DNA of 64,000 nucleotides from Nepenthes gracilis (GCA_033239525.1 BSYO01000009.1:11057299-11121298), one strand, 5' to 3'. Positions 31,291 to 43,605 are shown, counted from the first letter of the stretch. Numbers and translations: made by a program. The notes: generated by a model from the letters alone, not told the origin.

Positions 31291-34040
31291 AGCAGATGAT
31301 GCTCTCAGAGGACAACTCATTCAAGGCCAGTCTCTGTTTCTTGTCCCACTCTCCCAGCCCAACCCCCTCTTTTGTTTTCTGCAACTGTATATATCTACAG
31401 TTCTTATTTCTCTCTGTTTCTTAAACGTTTTAGTTTTCAATGACTAATGACGCTCTCCTTTCTAACCATACTCTTTTCAAGTACCTCCTGTTTCTCTTAT
31501 TCCATCCTCGCATTCAATTTTGTCCATTTTCCTCTTGTGCAAATTACTTTCCTCATGAAATTTATGTACTGCCATAATTTTTTCTCCCTTTTCTTGTCTT
31601 AGTAGTTGTTAACTTAGGTCTTAGTCTATTTCCTTGCAAGTCTCTCTCTATTTTGCATGGCCTGTTACCGTTTGTTTAAATTTGTTGTTCCAGTCATGTG
31701 CTGAATGATTCTAAATACCGTTGCATATCCAGGACGGCACATGCCTAAAACTCTATGCCTTTGGACTCCCAAGGGGGACTTTAAAAGACGCAATGTCAAT
31801 TAGTTCAAGAAACTAGCATTCTTTTTATAGTTCCCCCCCATTAGTGCACAAGTGATGCATTGGTTTCCTCCCTTTGACATAAATAGTATGTATTATTGAG
31901 ATATTTTATTTAGGTTTTATTTGGATTGCCGAATTAGATTTAAAATTTAAAACTATAAGTTTGAATTTATTATTTTGATTTAACTCTGAGGGGGGAAAAA
32001 ATAAAGTTAAGATATAATTATTTTATAATTTATATGCAAAAATAAAAGAAATAAGTCACCTAATACAAATTTTAAATATTAAATATGAGATTTAATATAA
32101 TGTATTTTTTTGCATTTATTAAAATGATAAAACCAAAAATACTTGTAATGTTATATCTCAAATAGTGTGAAGAATGAAATGGACACGTAGGAATAATAAT
32201 AGCAGATATTATAAACTTATAGTGATATTTAAATTATGTATAATTAGTTGTTTAAACAAGTCTAGTAGAATCGTTGTTTCATTATATGGTTTGTCATATT
32301 GTTCCACTTAATTATAATACATTTTACTAAGTAGTAATTTAATTAATGTATAATTTAGAGGATTGTTTACAATCTGGCAAATTTTTAAATATTAAAACCA
32401 GTGAAAAAATATTGTAGATTTTTAATTTTATAACTATTATGAAGTTTCATATTAGCTAATACTTAGATTTATGAAATATATCACGTCTAAAACCGGCAAT
32501 TTATAAAGTCTGACTATGTGCTTTATTCGCCCTTTTCAGAACATTCTCAACATTTTCACAAATTCACCCCCACCTTGAAGCATATCCTTGTACTACTACC
32601 AATAAGTACCAAGTCTGACTATGATCTTATGCCAGCGTGATTCATTTCCACAAAAGAATCGGGGGAATTGCTTTTTAAAGAAAAATGGTAGTTCTGATTC
32701 CCTCCGCTCTCTTTTTATTGTTAGTTTTTTAATTTTAAATTATCATTAATTGTATATTATATTTATTTTCTAGTTAATTTAGGTATAAAATGTCTGTATA
32801 ATTTTATTATTTGAGTAGTTATTGATGAATAAAATTAAGAATATGATTATTGCCTATTTGTCTCTTGTTCACCTACCCTCTTCACCCCCCTCCTTTCTTG
32901 TATCAGCTTTTGCTTCGAAAGAATACATACATAAAAATGTTTTTGTCAGGAAAAGAAAAATACATTGGGCGAGGGATATTATCCGTAGATTTGGAAAGGT
33001 ACCAATGGTAGGCTAGTGGTGGACTACAACAAGGGTTTTACACCATCCAATACCAAGATCGTTGATTTTTTTAGCTGATATTTGCCTATGCAGAGTTTGT
33101 TTTCCGGGTTCTTAACAAAGTTACTATTTCTGTGATTTGAATATTCAACTCTAGGATTATTTTCATGATTTTTTGTGATGATAACTCCCATAAATACTTG
33201 ACATAAATTATATTTATACCCACACATGCCTTATAAGGGTGATACGATAAAATTGTTTTCTAAAATTTAAAATAAAATAAATTATGAAAAAAAATTATGT
33301 ATACTTTATTATAAGTTATAAATAATTTATTCTTATAGTTATGTCTCGTTTAAAATAAAAATCTTTTACAATAATTAAAATATATTAAAATATACAAATA
33401 TAATTAAAATTTCAGTATAAAAAATACTATTATTTCACTAAAATTTATAAATATAAAAATAGTTTTATCTATCCTTTTTTCCAAAAATATTGTTAATTTA
33501 AAAAAAAATTAATTATCACTATAATTTTTAAATTTTTAATTGATAACCCTTAATAATAAATTTAAGAAATAGAAAAAAATAGAGAGAGTACGCACATACC
33601 AATCAAATAAGGTGACACGTATATATGATCATCCTACGACCGCCGCTGCTATGCCACCTACTTTCTCCCTTTCAATGAACCTGCTTTGCTTGTAGAATAC
33701 TTTCTCCAGCTGTGATAAAAATATAATTAAACATAAATAAAATTTAAAAATATATAAATAATTACTCATTTACAAAAACTCTAACAAAACTGTTAACTAT
33801 TCAATCTTACATGGTTCAAAAGGAGAGCTTGTTAATTATAAAAAGACAATTATTTGTAAAAAATCTTAACTATTAGGAGTCTAAAAGAACTCCATAATGG
33901 GAAGACTCTATAATGCTCTTCATTTATCAATATCACAAATATAGTCAAAGCAAAATCTGAAATGACTTTTTATCTTTTTTGACCATAATAATTAGTAAAA
34001 CCATCTAATTGGGACCAATTATAGTTTCATAATTAGTAAT
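31291..34040. repeat. Flank of duplicated block, copy B
   Basis: Matches copy A's flank but lacks the 985-base A-only segment and carries other indels. For example, about 130 bases at 32150-32285 are not in A, and the run at 27560-27860 of A is largely missing near 33330. Similarity to A stops near 34030, where B instead continues into sequence related to 51.15 kb. Confidence 0.7.
33595..33716 (-). other. Exon-like island, copy B
   Basis: The minus strand reads LEKVFYKQSRFIEREKVGGI then AAAVVG and a stop; compared with copy A it carries an extra ~28 bases (gtcgtaggatgatcatatat... on the minus strand) before the GTATGT donor. The third copy at 48.2 kb has a related extra stretch, so the longer form is probably ancestral. 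Confidence 0.4.
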
Positions 34041-34371
34041 AAATCAATAACCCATATGTAATACTATTGATTTATATTCAGCTATAATAAATCTATAATG
34101 AAATATAAATTCAAAACAATAATAATGAAGTTATTCAAAAAATCAAAGTTGAAATAAAATACATTATTCAGAATAAGTGTATATACCCTCTCAATAGAAG
34201 AATAGGCTCAAATCTCACATGAGTCTCCACTATAGCAAAATAATAGCTTATGCATCTTATATTAAATGGATAAAGATAAATTTATGTGAACAAAAAAATT
34301 TATTCTTCTTAAAATAAAAATAAAAGATGTCACGAGATATAAAATAAAAGATAAAGAATACTCATATATAC

Positions 34372-34954
34372 AGCAGGAAACCAGTGAAGTCAATAGGCAT
34401 GGCAGCAAAAAAGAGAAATAATAAATGCAACAGATGAAAAGTTCTTGAAAATCCACTTGGAAGCCTCATAAAAGCTCCATAGCGTGTACTGCTTGCAATA
34501 CCAAAAATAGTCAGGATGGACACAATGATAGCTTAAACATATATTATGTATAAATAATGTAGACAAGGAAGACTAAGAATGACAATGAACTTATTATTGA
34601 CCATCATCTAATTGTATGCTATAAAACTCGTGCAGTGAGCCCTGCATGTTGTCATATTCCTCTGCAAGGTGAGGATTGGATAACCAAAATTGTCCTAAGC
34701 TAAGTAAAAGATGCAACACAATCTGCAAACGTGGACAGCAATTCAAAGAGATGAAAATAAAAAGAATAATAAAAACGAGAAGAATGATGCTATGACCGCA
34801 ATAATATTGCAACTAACATCAAAGATATGCATACCTAAGAACATGATGTATTTCCATCTCCAAGCAAGATCAACAACAGAAGCTCTCTTATCCAAGTGAT
34901 CTAGTAGCCCAATATTTCTAAATCATTAGCATCTAGATATTGCAAGTTCTGTTT
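34372..34954 (-). pseudogene. TEX10/Ipi1-like gene, middle exons, second copy
   Basis: Three exons in order on the minus strand: 34954-34835, 34722-34602 and 34488-34372. The first reads LQYLDANDLEILGY*ITWIR then ELLLLILLGDGNTSCS*, the second IVLHLLLSLGQFWLSNPHLA then EEYDNMQGSLHEFYSIQLDD, and the third RYGAFMRLPSG, a one-base shift, then ELFICCIYYFSF. The pattern matches the C-terminal half of plant TEX10-like proteins. TEX10/Ipi1 is a component of the Rix1 complex in 60S ribosome biogenesis. Two in-frame TAG codons stand where Gln is expected, and the third exon has a frameshift. Similar but more decayed exons lie at 42.5-41.9 kb. Confidence 0.75.
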
Positions 34955-35059
34955 CTACAATTTACAGTACAATCATTTTGCTTTTTTTTAGCATGGAGAA
35001 TAGACAATTAAATTTGTAATTCCTGCCATGCCTAAACATACAGAATGTTTGGATAGAAT

Positions 35060-36055
35060 ACACTGGGATTAAAATTAATACTAGTCCAAGGAGGGTTTGG
35101 ACCAGCTGAGTGTGCCAGTTCAAGTCACAATAGAAAAGACTTCTGTTGAAGATTGAATTTTCTAACGATTTGGTACCATAAATTGCATCTTTGTGCATAC
35201 ACGACATGTTTAGGCATTGTTTTAGATTGAAGAGATTTTGTGTTGCTGGTGAAGTGGCCAGAGTCCACTGTCAGGCATGAAGATGGGCGGAGGAGGGTGG
35301 GAGGGCCTCGCCAGCATAGTTGCTGCACATTTGCGGGTGAAAAACCCACACTACAAATGTCAAAGAAGGCAAGAAAGTATTAACCTGATTGGGCAATAAA
35401 TCTGAAACTAGTAAATCAGTTACAACTTTTGTCGGAAAATTCATCAGGAATTTACCAAAACAAGCCCCCTCCACAAGAAACAAAAAAAAAAAAAAAAAAA
35501 AGGTTTGAAGCAGTAAAAATATTGTGCAGACAAACCAACAAACAAATGGAAGCATTTAAAAAAAAAAAAAAAAAATTCCTTTTTAAGTTTCCCCAGGGTT
35601 TTTATCTTAAGATGACACCTGAACTGAGAGGCCATTGTCCAGGACTGGCTTGAGTAAAGATTAACCCCTACTTGGAATAAGCATTGCTATGACTGCACCA
35701 AGGCTAACCCTTCATTGCACAAAGTAAAACCCTAAAAAACCTAAAAATTCCAATCCAAAACACAAAAAAAAAAAAAAAAAAAGGTTTATGTCAGTTTATA
35801 ACAAGTTCAATGAACTATATCCTTTCGGAGTTTATGACTAAAACTGGGAGCAGTAAAGAAATTTAAAACTTGTCCGCAAGTTCCTAACAATAGCATACCT
35901 GACAAAGTAACACAGTTAAAAAAAGGGACTTTAGAGTGCCTGTTTGTAAAATAACACTATGCTGACAAAGATCCATGAAACAGAGTTCAAAGGCACATTA
36001 TATTATTGAAGTTCTTTTTGGAGTAGAACAATGTACAATCTGGCCTAGTCATGAA
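35060..36055. other. Intergenic or intronic stretch with A-runs
   Basis: Three A-tracts at about 35481-35500, 35560-35575 and 35764-35782 within 300 bases. They create low-complexity open frames that are not genes. No coding similarity. Confidence 0.4.
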
Positions 36056-36325
36056 TGAAAATATTAGTATCGGAATCGATATCGATACTAATTATGGTCA
36101 TATCCAATATCGAATATATTGGTATGGTACAAATTGGTATCGGACGGAAGAAAAAATTCTAAAAATCATAAGCTGACAAAGTTGTATTGGCTTTATTGAT
36201 TGATATTTTAAATATCGCCTGATATATCAGTTTTGTTGGCTAATACGGAATCATATTGCGATACTGTCATAGTATCAGAAAATATCAATATCGGGGGACC
36301 CTGACAATGATACACATCGGCCAAT
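36056..36325. repeat. TATCGATAT-type dispersed repeat, copy 3
   Basis: Dense words gaatcgatatcgatac, ccaatatcgaatat, ttggtatcggac, cctgatatatc and aatatcgggggaccc. It lies immediately 3' (minus strand) of the last TEX10-like exon. Confidence 0.6.
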
Positions 36326-36332
36326 ATTTCTA

Positions 36333-36352
36333 TCAATGAGCAGAGCACTTCT
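36333..36352 (-). CDS. TEX10-like terminal exon
   Basis: Acceptor gattgcag on the minus strand, then EKCSAH and TGA. The phase agrees with the preceding exon (TCA G/AG AAG). Very short, so supported mainly by phase and position. Confidence 0.4.
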
Positions 36353-36427
36353 CTGCAATCAAGACAAATAACAAATTCAAATCCACTATCAGGGAAAGAA
36401 ATAGAGCTTGACTGAAGAAAAACAAAC

Positions 36428-36752
36428 CTGAAGAGAGTGTATACTTTGTAAAATGCTGTTTTATCTCTGCCTTGCATGAAGAAAGAACTTTCTGGACTTT
36501 AACATCTTTGGAAATCATTAAAATGACAGAAGCAACTGCCATTATCTTCCTTGAATGGTCATTCACGATTTGAGAGTAATAATGGGAGGTAGGCATTGGA
36601 TCAAAATTAATTGCCAAAGACTGAAGCATATCCAATACAAGTTTGAGAAGTTTGGTGCTTCTGTCAAACAACACCAAGCAAGGCAGAAGATAATAGCGAC
36701 AACCGAGGATAGAATTAGAGATAGTGCACTCGTCATCTTCTCCTGGAAAGCA
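36428..36752 (-). CDS. TEX10-like penultimate exon
   Basis: Reads CFPGEDDECTISNSILGCRY, YLLPCLVLFDRSTKLLKLVL, DMLQSLAINFDPMPTSHYYS and KIMAVASVILMISKDVKVQK, ending in a CAG/GTTTGT donor. RYYLLPCLVLFDRSxKLL is the recognisable phrase. Open, with acceptor ggcacag. Confidence 0.75.
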
Positions 36753-36899
36753 CTGTGCCAGTACCAAAAAGTTCAATAATGAAATTGTTTTCCAACATGA
36801 AACTGCACTTACATAACATACAAAAATGGAACAAATCTTGAGAGATAATAGATATAAATTCTCATTCCAAAATATTCTGTCGGGTTCAAATGAACCTCT

Positions 36900-37145
36900 A
36901 GCAATAAGTAATAAAAACAAACAAAAACAAAAACTCCCCGAGGGCTCAAACCCCGCATAACTGACACCAGTGAAGCCACAGAAGTCCTTGGAGGCATCGA
37001 TGAACCCAAATAAGGCCTCAACCAGTGCCGGCGAGACCCAGATCTGACCATTCCTGCTGCCCGACAGGGGTCCCAATCTAGCCGGCCCAAGTGACAGCCT
37101 AGTCTCACAGGCATCAGCTGAGGCAATAGATAACATTGTCAGGGA
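36900..37145 (-). other. GC-rich island with an open minus-strand frame in a TEX10-like intron
   Basis: Sits in AT-rich sequence. The minus strand from 37136 reads MLSIASADACETRLSLGPAR, LGPLSGSRNGQIWVSPALVE and ALFGFIDASKDFCGFTGVSY without stops; a second frame is also open here. The long frame that extends from it into the neighbouring exon simply reads through an intron. I recognise no family. Confidence 0.35.
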
Positions 37146-38029
37146 AGGGTGGAGGACAACAAGGGGGGCACAACTCTCATTATTTAATTTATTTAATTTT
37201 GGAATTCCACTGTTGCAGAGGAATAAGATTTACCCATTTGCAGTTAATCATATCCCAATTCCATAGTTGAACTCCCCCTTCCAAAACAGCAATAAACAGA
37301 ATGAAGCATTCCAATTACTAGGCTTTTTCCAGCCACACTGAAGGACCCTTAGAGCATTGAAAAAATATAAAATGGCCAGGTGACCCAAGAGTCAGGCCCT
37401 GGTCTTTTTTCCAATCTCTATCCCAAACAAAGCCTCAAAGCTTAGACTCAATGCACAGGACTTCTACATCATGGGATTTGGGAGGTTCAGGTATAAGAAG
37501 CCTTAACCAACACAATAGAGATGTTATTTTCATAGTTAAAACTTATAACCTTCCAGTCATAATAGAGCAACTTTACAATTACCTCAAGGCTCAGCCCAAA
37601 TGAGGCCTAATGGTGCCTGAAAATGTTTTTAGCAACTGCTTTGCAGTCATATAGAAAAAATCTAGGAGTAGTTAGCATTTCACATCTATGCAAATTTTTT
37701 TTTTCCTGGTAACATCCACGCAAGCTGGAGAAACATTAAAGTGATAGCCCACAAGGTGAGTAATAAACAGCCAAGAATGGGGAACAGAGAACATATATTT
37801 TGGCATGCCAAGCACACATGCCAACAGCAAAAGCAGAATGAATTCCCTTGTCCTCGTGCTGCAGGCATATTGGGAGTAATTTTGACCCTACCAGAATAGG
37901 CTGCTGTACATAATTCTTGTTAACTGACAATGTGAAATCTGCTAATGGCATTAGGCAAACTTTTCATCCACTATAAGAAAACTCAAATAAAAAAATAACC
38001 TTCTCCATTTCATATATCAGAATACTTAC
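37146..38029. other. TEX10-like intron
   Basis: Low-information sequence between the GC-rich island and the exon at 38030. Small open frames only. Confidence 0.35.
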
Positions 38030-38170
38030 TGCTGCAATCTCAATTAAATATCCAAAAAGAATTTTGCTGAGTTTAATAATGCTTTGCTCAGAAAGCTGAG
38101 TGTGCTTGGAGTCCATCATCATAAGAATTCTCAGCATTGCACAAGAGTTGTCTAAAGGTGGTTTGAGTGA
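38030..38170 (-). CDS. TEX10-like exon (SLKPPLDNSCAML)
   Basis: Exactly 47 codons, phase 0 at both ends, acceptor ccttttgcag and donor GTAAGT. Begins SLKPPLDNSCAMLRILMMMD and ends GYLIEIAA. Best-preserved exon of the remnant. Confidence 0.8.
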
Positions 38171-41100
38171 CTGCAAAAGGAAATGCCACAATTGCAGCTA
38201 TATTACTCATTGTTTTAATTGTCACTAAAATAGGGATCAAGAAGTATCTTCCTGAATTTATTTTCAAAAATTAAACCTTTATAATTAAAAACTATTCTTA
38301 AATCAAGGAATTTTTGTTTCCTTGAGGCAAATTCAAAATTGTCCAAATTGTATAATCATCAATCACTTATATTGGTAAATGACCAAAAGCAATTTGATTA
38401 GAAGTTATTTTCTAATAAATCAATGTAGAGAGTTTATATTATTCTCTCATCAACATGTAAATGTACATGATTCCAGCAGTAGATATGACCCTTCAAAATT
38501 GGCAATTCCAACTATATTAGCCTTTGTTTTATTGTCACTAAAATTCTCTTTTTAACAAAGAATGTGCTGGCACATGAGGCTCTAAATTATAGAAGTTAAT
38601 TTTGCTCATTAGTCAACTATGGGATCACCATTTTCATTTTGACTATCTAATTTCTAAGTTATAATTATACTCTAATGTAAATCCTCTGAATTTTTTTTGA
38701 TGCAGCCAATATTGATAATGTTGTTCTAATTTTTCTTGTTCTTTTTTGCAATCAGCAACTACAATCATTAGTTTCATAACTAAATAATAACATTAATTAC
38801 TAGTAGGAAATTAGGAATTAATTAACAGATTAAAAAGCAAGCAAATGGAAACAAGGACAGCCTAGTGCTCAAGCTCTCACATTGCAGGATCTATAGATGA
38901 TTAGATGTATGAAGATGTATCTTTGCATAGAAAAGAGATTGCTTCAAAGGTTTGAACATATCACAAATAAGCTTATTAATTGAAAACATTAAAAGTCAAC
39001 TACAAGAAAAATATATATAAAAAAAAATAGGCATTTGTGAGTCTTTCTATCAATACAATGATTGCAGTTGTGGGTTGACTATGAGTTTTTGGTGTCTAAT
39101 GTTCTATTCAAGTCAATTGCACTTGGACTATGAGCTCGTGGTGTACTAGTACCAAGCAAGATCATGCATCAGATATGGCCTATAGGATGTTAAAGCAAAT
39201 GGATGGAAGATATAAATTTCAGGTTTGTGAATGGTGTCCAATTTCTTCACAATGCTCAACATTGGTTCAACTGAGACAAACGAGGCTTTGGAAAACAGCT
39301 CCTTGGTACTCAACAGTTGCCTGCCATATGAAGATTTGCAAAGCAGAGAGCATTGGGAAATTAAAATTTGAATGTGCACTTGTGGAGAAGAATTGATATA
39401 CCTATTGCATGATGATAATCAGCCACTATTTTTGGGAAGAGTGATGTGTAGCCCCCAGCTGCATAAAGAGTTAAATGAAGTTTGGAAAATATAAGTGGAG
39501 AGCCTAGATATTAAAAGCACTTGGAGTTAGAGAGGCACGGTGCATAACTATATATTTAGGGGGTAGTTTATTTGTGAAAAAATACAAATTTTGATTAAAA
39601 GATTATCTTGAACTTCCGGCAAGACTTTGACAATTAGTTATTGTTGGATTCCAAGTCTGTCAAATTTTAGTGGATTGCAAATTTGATCTATTCTTTTTCG
39701 CAATTTATAGATCTTGTTCTCCAATAATTAATTCTAATATTTTTTCCTGTTCCAACTTCCTCTCAAACTCCTCTCCTAATTAAACGTATCATGTGCACCC
39801 ACAAGTCATAACTATCTCAATCTGTCCATTCAATGCCTAAAATGACCCAAAAGGTAAATATTCAAATTAAATAGTATCCAAACACAACCCAACAATAACA
39901 ACTTGAAAAAATTAACTAGATCACTAAAATGTCCAAACCAAACCACATTCAATGAGGCTTATGAGGTATGTAAGTAGATAAAATGAAAGAAAATAGATAA
40001 TCAAAACCAATTTGAATCAAACATGTGATGGGGGGAAAATGGTGACTACACAACCCATGAGCTCAACATAATTGACATTAAAATAACCAAGGGAAAAATG
40101 TCTGATTTTGAAATCCCAACCAGTAGTAGAGCTAAAAAAAGAAGGACAATCAGTAAAAATGATCGATATGGATTGTGACTTTGACCTTAACAAGAACAAA
40201 ACCAGCATCATCTTAATGACTCCAGGGCATAATGAAGCAATTTAATTGTTATAGTGTTATCAAAAGGGGAAAGGGAACAAGTATTCAATTAAATTGCTTA
40301 TAATGAAGCAACCTCTTTTTGTTATAGGATTGATATGAAATAGCAAGAGGTGAATCGAAGATGACTAGAGGTTGAAGGCAAAAGCTTCTTATAATTTTTT
40401 TGATGGGGGAAGCTGTAAATTTATAAAAATTAATCCATAAGATAGAATATTCATAAAAAAATGAATTTCAATTGTTAAAGTAATACAATAAAAAACAAAC
40501 CTGAACAAATAGCGCTCTACAATTATCCATTGTGAATTCAAGTTAAATAAAAAAATGACAATTAATAAACACAAATCACTAATAAATACAAATGACTAAT
40601 AAAATTAATTAACAAACCTTAAAATATTATTATCGAGGTGAATAATAGAAATTGGATTGAATATTTACAATTAATTCAAACAATAGCAATCTTTAATTTA
40701 TATAGCATACAAAAATGACATTTTTATCATTATTACTTTTCTCTAATATAGATCTTCTAATCATTTAGAAAGCCTTTAGAGAGAATAAGAAAATTAGGTA
40801 AATTTATCTTTTAAATGTAATATTATCTAACATTATGTATGATGTATTAGTTTAATTTATAAACTACAAAAAACCATTTTGTCAAATAATAATCCTAAAG
40901 GATTCTCTAGCCATCTCCATTCACTCCGATTCTTCTAATTAATCACTCATTTACTAATCAATCAATCATAATTTGACAAACACAAAAACATGATCTTGTT
41001 TAAAAGGTATGCAGGAAATATAATAGCTAATTTAGAAAAATAATTTTTTTAAAAAAAAAAATATCAGGACAAAATCTTAGCAACCATGAGCCTCAAAAGA

Positions 41101-41880
41101 GACAAACATATTATCTAAACAAGTGATGATATTTCTCGCCTAAGTATGATGAAAATTGCAGCCAAACTTTGAGCCCTAGCCTATGAACACCTAGCACCTT
41201 TAACAACGAAGACTAGCATGTGCAAAAAAAAAAAAAAAAACATTACACACAATCAATGAATAATATTAGGGTTGCAGGCCACAATTAAAATGTCATTTCA
41301 CATCAAAATCAACTCAAATTGGAAGATTTTGAGCAAGTTTAAAAGTACATCAAAACATATTTGCCAAGAATCCAAATCAGAGGTTTTCCCAAAGATTAGG
41401 AAGAAAAATGGGACCACCTTTGCTTATTACAAATAGAAAGGTTAGATTCCAAGGATGCTGAAAGGATGTAACTACGTTCCAACACAAAGAAAAAAATTTG
41501 ACACAAACTACTAGAAAAAGGCTACCAAAACAAAGATAAAAGTGAAAGTACACCAAACACCTTAGTTTGTATAGGAAGCATTTATTATATTTTATTCATA
41601 ATACTATTCTTTGTCACTTTAAGACTAGGACAAAATTAATAAGAAAGAAGAAACAAAACCCATTACCACAATATGGAAAGATGAATACCTTCATCTAAAC
41701 CAGATTTTTGTTATTTGATGCATTATAAAATTTCAAAAATCTTAATAACAATTACACTTCCCTTGTCATATCTTTATCGAGGTGAGTTGCAAGAAACTAC
41801 CAAAATTCCTTTCTACAACTAATGAAGACTGTCAAAATTACAAGATAAAAAATACCACATCCCCCAGCGCCTAAGTCCAA
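38171..41880. other. AT-rich intronic stretch
   Basis: No exon recognised. Short open frames at 39130-39396 and 40017-40211 have no family features. Expected TEX10-like exons between the 34.4-kb-type and 38.1-kb exons were looked for here and not found. Confidence 0.35.
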
Positions 41881-42660
41881 AGTTAAGTCAATAAACATGG
41901 CAGACTTAAAAGAGGATGGAAAAAATAAAGGCAATAATGAAAAGTTATTGAGGAACTTTAGCTGGAAACCTTATAAAAGCTCCATTATGCTGGCTGAGTG
42001 CATCCTCAGCAAACATAAAGTTTTTGCCATCTTGAAATGGACACAATGATAGCTCAAACATATATTATGTAAATAATTATAGAGAAGGAAGATTAGCAAA
42101 TGACAATGAACTTATTATTGACCATCATCTAATGTATATCTATAAAACTCCTCAAAGTGAGAGGCTGCTCTGTTGTCATATTCCAGCAAAAGTGAGAGCA
42201 TTGCATAACAAAAATTGTCCTAGAGTTTCTAGTACAAAACAAAGATGCAACACAACCCACAACATTTCATTTTTATTTCAAAGAGATGGAAATAAAAAGA
42301 ATGATGAAATCTTTAAGAATGAAACTATTTTTATCTACAATTTGGTCCTTATTTTTAAAAAGATTAAAGATAAACCACATGCTAAATCATGCACCTTAAT
42401 ATTGTAGCTAACATCAAAGATATGCATGCCTGAGAACATGATGGGTTTCCATCTCAGCAAGATCCTTAGTAATAAGGAAAAATTCAAATCCAAGTGATCT
42501 AGAAAATAAAATTTTGGAATCATTAGCATCTAGATATTGCAAGTTCTGTTTTCAAATGAAAAACAATCATTTCACTTTTTCAAATGGAGAATAGAAAAAT
42601 TAAATTTTTTTCTTGCCATGCCCAAACATGCATAATGTTTTGAAAACATGCAGGGAATTT
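41880..42660 (-). pseudogene. TEX10-like middle exons, degenerate first copy
   Basis: DNA similarity to 34380-35060 runs through the whole stretch. On the minus strand 42550-42430 gives LQYLDANDSKIL then decays, 42240-42118 keeps AMLSLLLEYDN in one frame and EEFYRYTLDD in another, and 42010-41945 gives NGAFIRFPA. Each has stops and frame shifts. The donor after the first exon is GC (ctcag/gcatgc) in place of the GT in the other copy. Confidence 0.65.
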
Positions 42661-42984
42661 CAATCTTTCCAAGATTAAAAACTATGGACTGCAAGAAAAA
42701 AGAAAAATAGTCATATATCAAAAAAAAAAAACAAAACAAAACAAAAAGGATTCATAACTTGATATACAGGAATCAATTTCTAAATTGCAAGACAGGCAGG
42801 CCATTTTCATAGTAAATTGTGTAGTACAACTTTTAAATGCCTTAGTAAAGGCCAGCAATTTTTAAATAAATATTTCGGTTAAATAACTTCTTTCAGAAAT
42901 AAAAATCTAAAAGCCAAATCTTTATATGAATTTCAAATAAGTTGAGAATTTTGCATTCTATTTCAGACCCCACCTTCCAATTTT

Positions 42985-43292
42985 TCATTTGAGAGCATAC
43001 AAGTTAAAATATTCTAAAGTACTATAATTCATAAAGCCATGTAATGACAACAAGTGCTGTGGCATTGGTCCAATAAATTCCACCTGGAATTTTCTAATGG
43101 CATCCACTATAAGAATGTCTTCCACTATTCTACCAAGCTTAGAACAAAATTCTCTAATAGCTGAAGCATATTCAAATCCAGTTATATTGCCTCTCTCAAA
43201 GTGTTTCTTGGCCAACCACTATTCGTCCCATTGCCTCCAACCTTAACAGAATCATCATCTATTTCTAATGTGTCTAAACCTAAAAATAGAAA
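42985..43292 (-). pseudogene. Exon-like minus-strand segment, protein unidentified
   Basis: After an acceptor (atttttag, near 43284) one frame reads GLDTLEIDDDSVKVGGNGTN then SGWPRNTLREAI and hits stops. The overlapping frame 43215-42985 is open for 76 codons (MAKKHFERGNITGFEYASAI, REFCSKLGRIVEDILIVDAI). In the first frame two stops are TAG and one TAA at sites that would be Gln if C-to-T changes are assumed. I cannot decide which frame was used. It lies among the TEX10-like exons and may belong to that gene. Confidence 0.35.
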
Positions 43293-43344
43293 AAGAGAAA
43301 GAAAGAAAATTCCCTAAACTTCTCTTCCATAAGTGCTACTTTTT

Positions 43345-43605
43345 CATTACTTATAAATATCAGTATTGGAATTAATATTGGTTGCAGCGATATCAATATA
43401 TATATATCGGCATCGGACATGGCCGAAATTTTATTTTGAGGAATTGAAACTTGGCAAAGATATATTAGTCAATATATCGGCCAAATATTTAAAAAATTTG
43501 GATATATAGAACTATCCCGATATATCACTAATACAATGACAAATCGCAATTTTGTCTTGTATTGGGAAATAACGGTATAGGGGGCCCAATAACAATATTT
43601 CATTC
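43345..43605. repeat. TATCGATAT-type dispersed repeat, copy 4
   Basis: Words agcgatatcaatatat, atcggcatcggacatgg, caatatatcggcc, cccgatatatcac and tagggggcccaata. Closest in character to 36.06-36.3 kb. Confidence 0.55.

Noticed and set aside
35429..35653. Lys-rich open frames over A-tracts
   Set aside because: Low-complexity artefacts of A runs.
36333..37136. Single 267-codon minus-strand gene
   Set aside because: It is a read-through of two TEX10-like exons, an intron and a GC-rich island. Splice sites within it give a better protein match.
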